NCBI GenBank assembly: GCA_030740135.1 | Contig: JASLXW010000218.1 | Location: 1-6,937 of the forward strand | From: Nitrospinota bacterium | GTDB lineage: Bacteria; UBA8248; JACPRG01 | Length of the DNA: 6,937 nucleotides | Direction of reading: 5' to 3' | In this document: in pieces, positions 6,833 to 6,937 of the stretch | How positions within the stretch are numbered: the first letter of the stretch is position 1 | Layout: each line of letters begins with the position of its first letter | The notes under the pieces: model-generated | Seen by the model: the letters and a program-made list of their open reading frames with translations, nothing else | What the model was told of the DNA's origin: nothing | Database searches by the model: none | Position numbers and translations under genes: made by a program

Positions 6833-6937
6833 ATTGCGTTTTGCGCCTTTGGTTCGAGTTTCCGCACTGCCGTGACTCCCACATCCAAATATATGAGAGC
6901 CAGGGGGTTGGTTCTTGACTTTGGATTTTGTTGGACT

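Noticed and set aside
1..6937. tRNA, rRNA, CRISPR array or riboswitch
   Set aside because: No cloverleaf, rRNA segment, regularly spaced repeat or recognisable riboswitch core was seen on either strand.

Overview
This is a GC-rich bacterial window with four genes or gene remnants of one apparent catabolic locus, followed by a lower-GC accessory segment. Nothing in it identifies the species. The GC-rich codon choice, the periplasmic binding protein and the HyuA/HyuB pair fit an uncultured soil or sediment proteobacterium-like or NC10/Rokubacteria-like organism. That placement is an impression, not a result.

Layout. Positions 1-326 (minus) hold the N-terminal third of a secreted NMT1/SsuA-like solute-binding protein that runs off the left edge. 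Positions 395-1462 (minus) encode a 355-residue metalloenzyme of the M29 aminopeptidase / NicX-like superfamily, probably in the same operon. A 189-base divergent intergenic region (1463-1651) follows. Positions 1652-3801 (plus) are a HyuA-type ATPase/carboxylase subunit whose frame is broken near 2956; about a dozen normally present residues are also missing there. Seventeen bases further on, 3819-6014 (plus) encodes a HyuB-type subunit with an extra C-terminal zinc-ribbon-like domain. That domain matches the gamma subunit of acetone/acetophenone carboxylases, so beta and gamma functions look fused in one 731-residue chain.

From about 6075 the composition becomes visibly more AT-rich. A 117-residue DUF805 inner-membrane protein (6359-6712) has a strong ribosome-binding site. 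It is flanked by heptamers matching integron recombination consensus sequences (GTTAGGT at 6290, GCCTAAC at 6707), but no complete attC site can be drawn. The right edge (6713-6937) holds hairpins and no recognisable gene.

How the parts may work together (inference). The binding protein would capture a small organic substrate for ABC import. The HyuA plus HyuB-gamma proteins would form an ATP-dependent carboxylase, more like acetone/acetophenone carboxylase than hydantoinase or 5-oxoprolinase. The M29/NicX-like protein would act on a related intermediate. The break in hyuA means the pathway is either recently inactivated or carries an assembly error.
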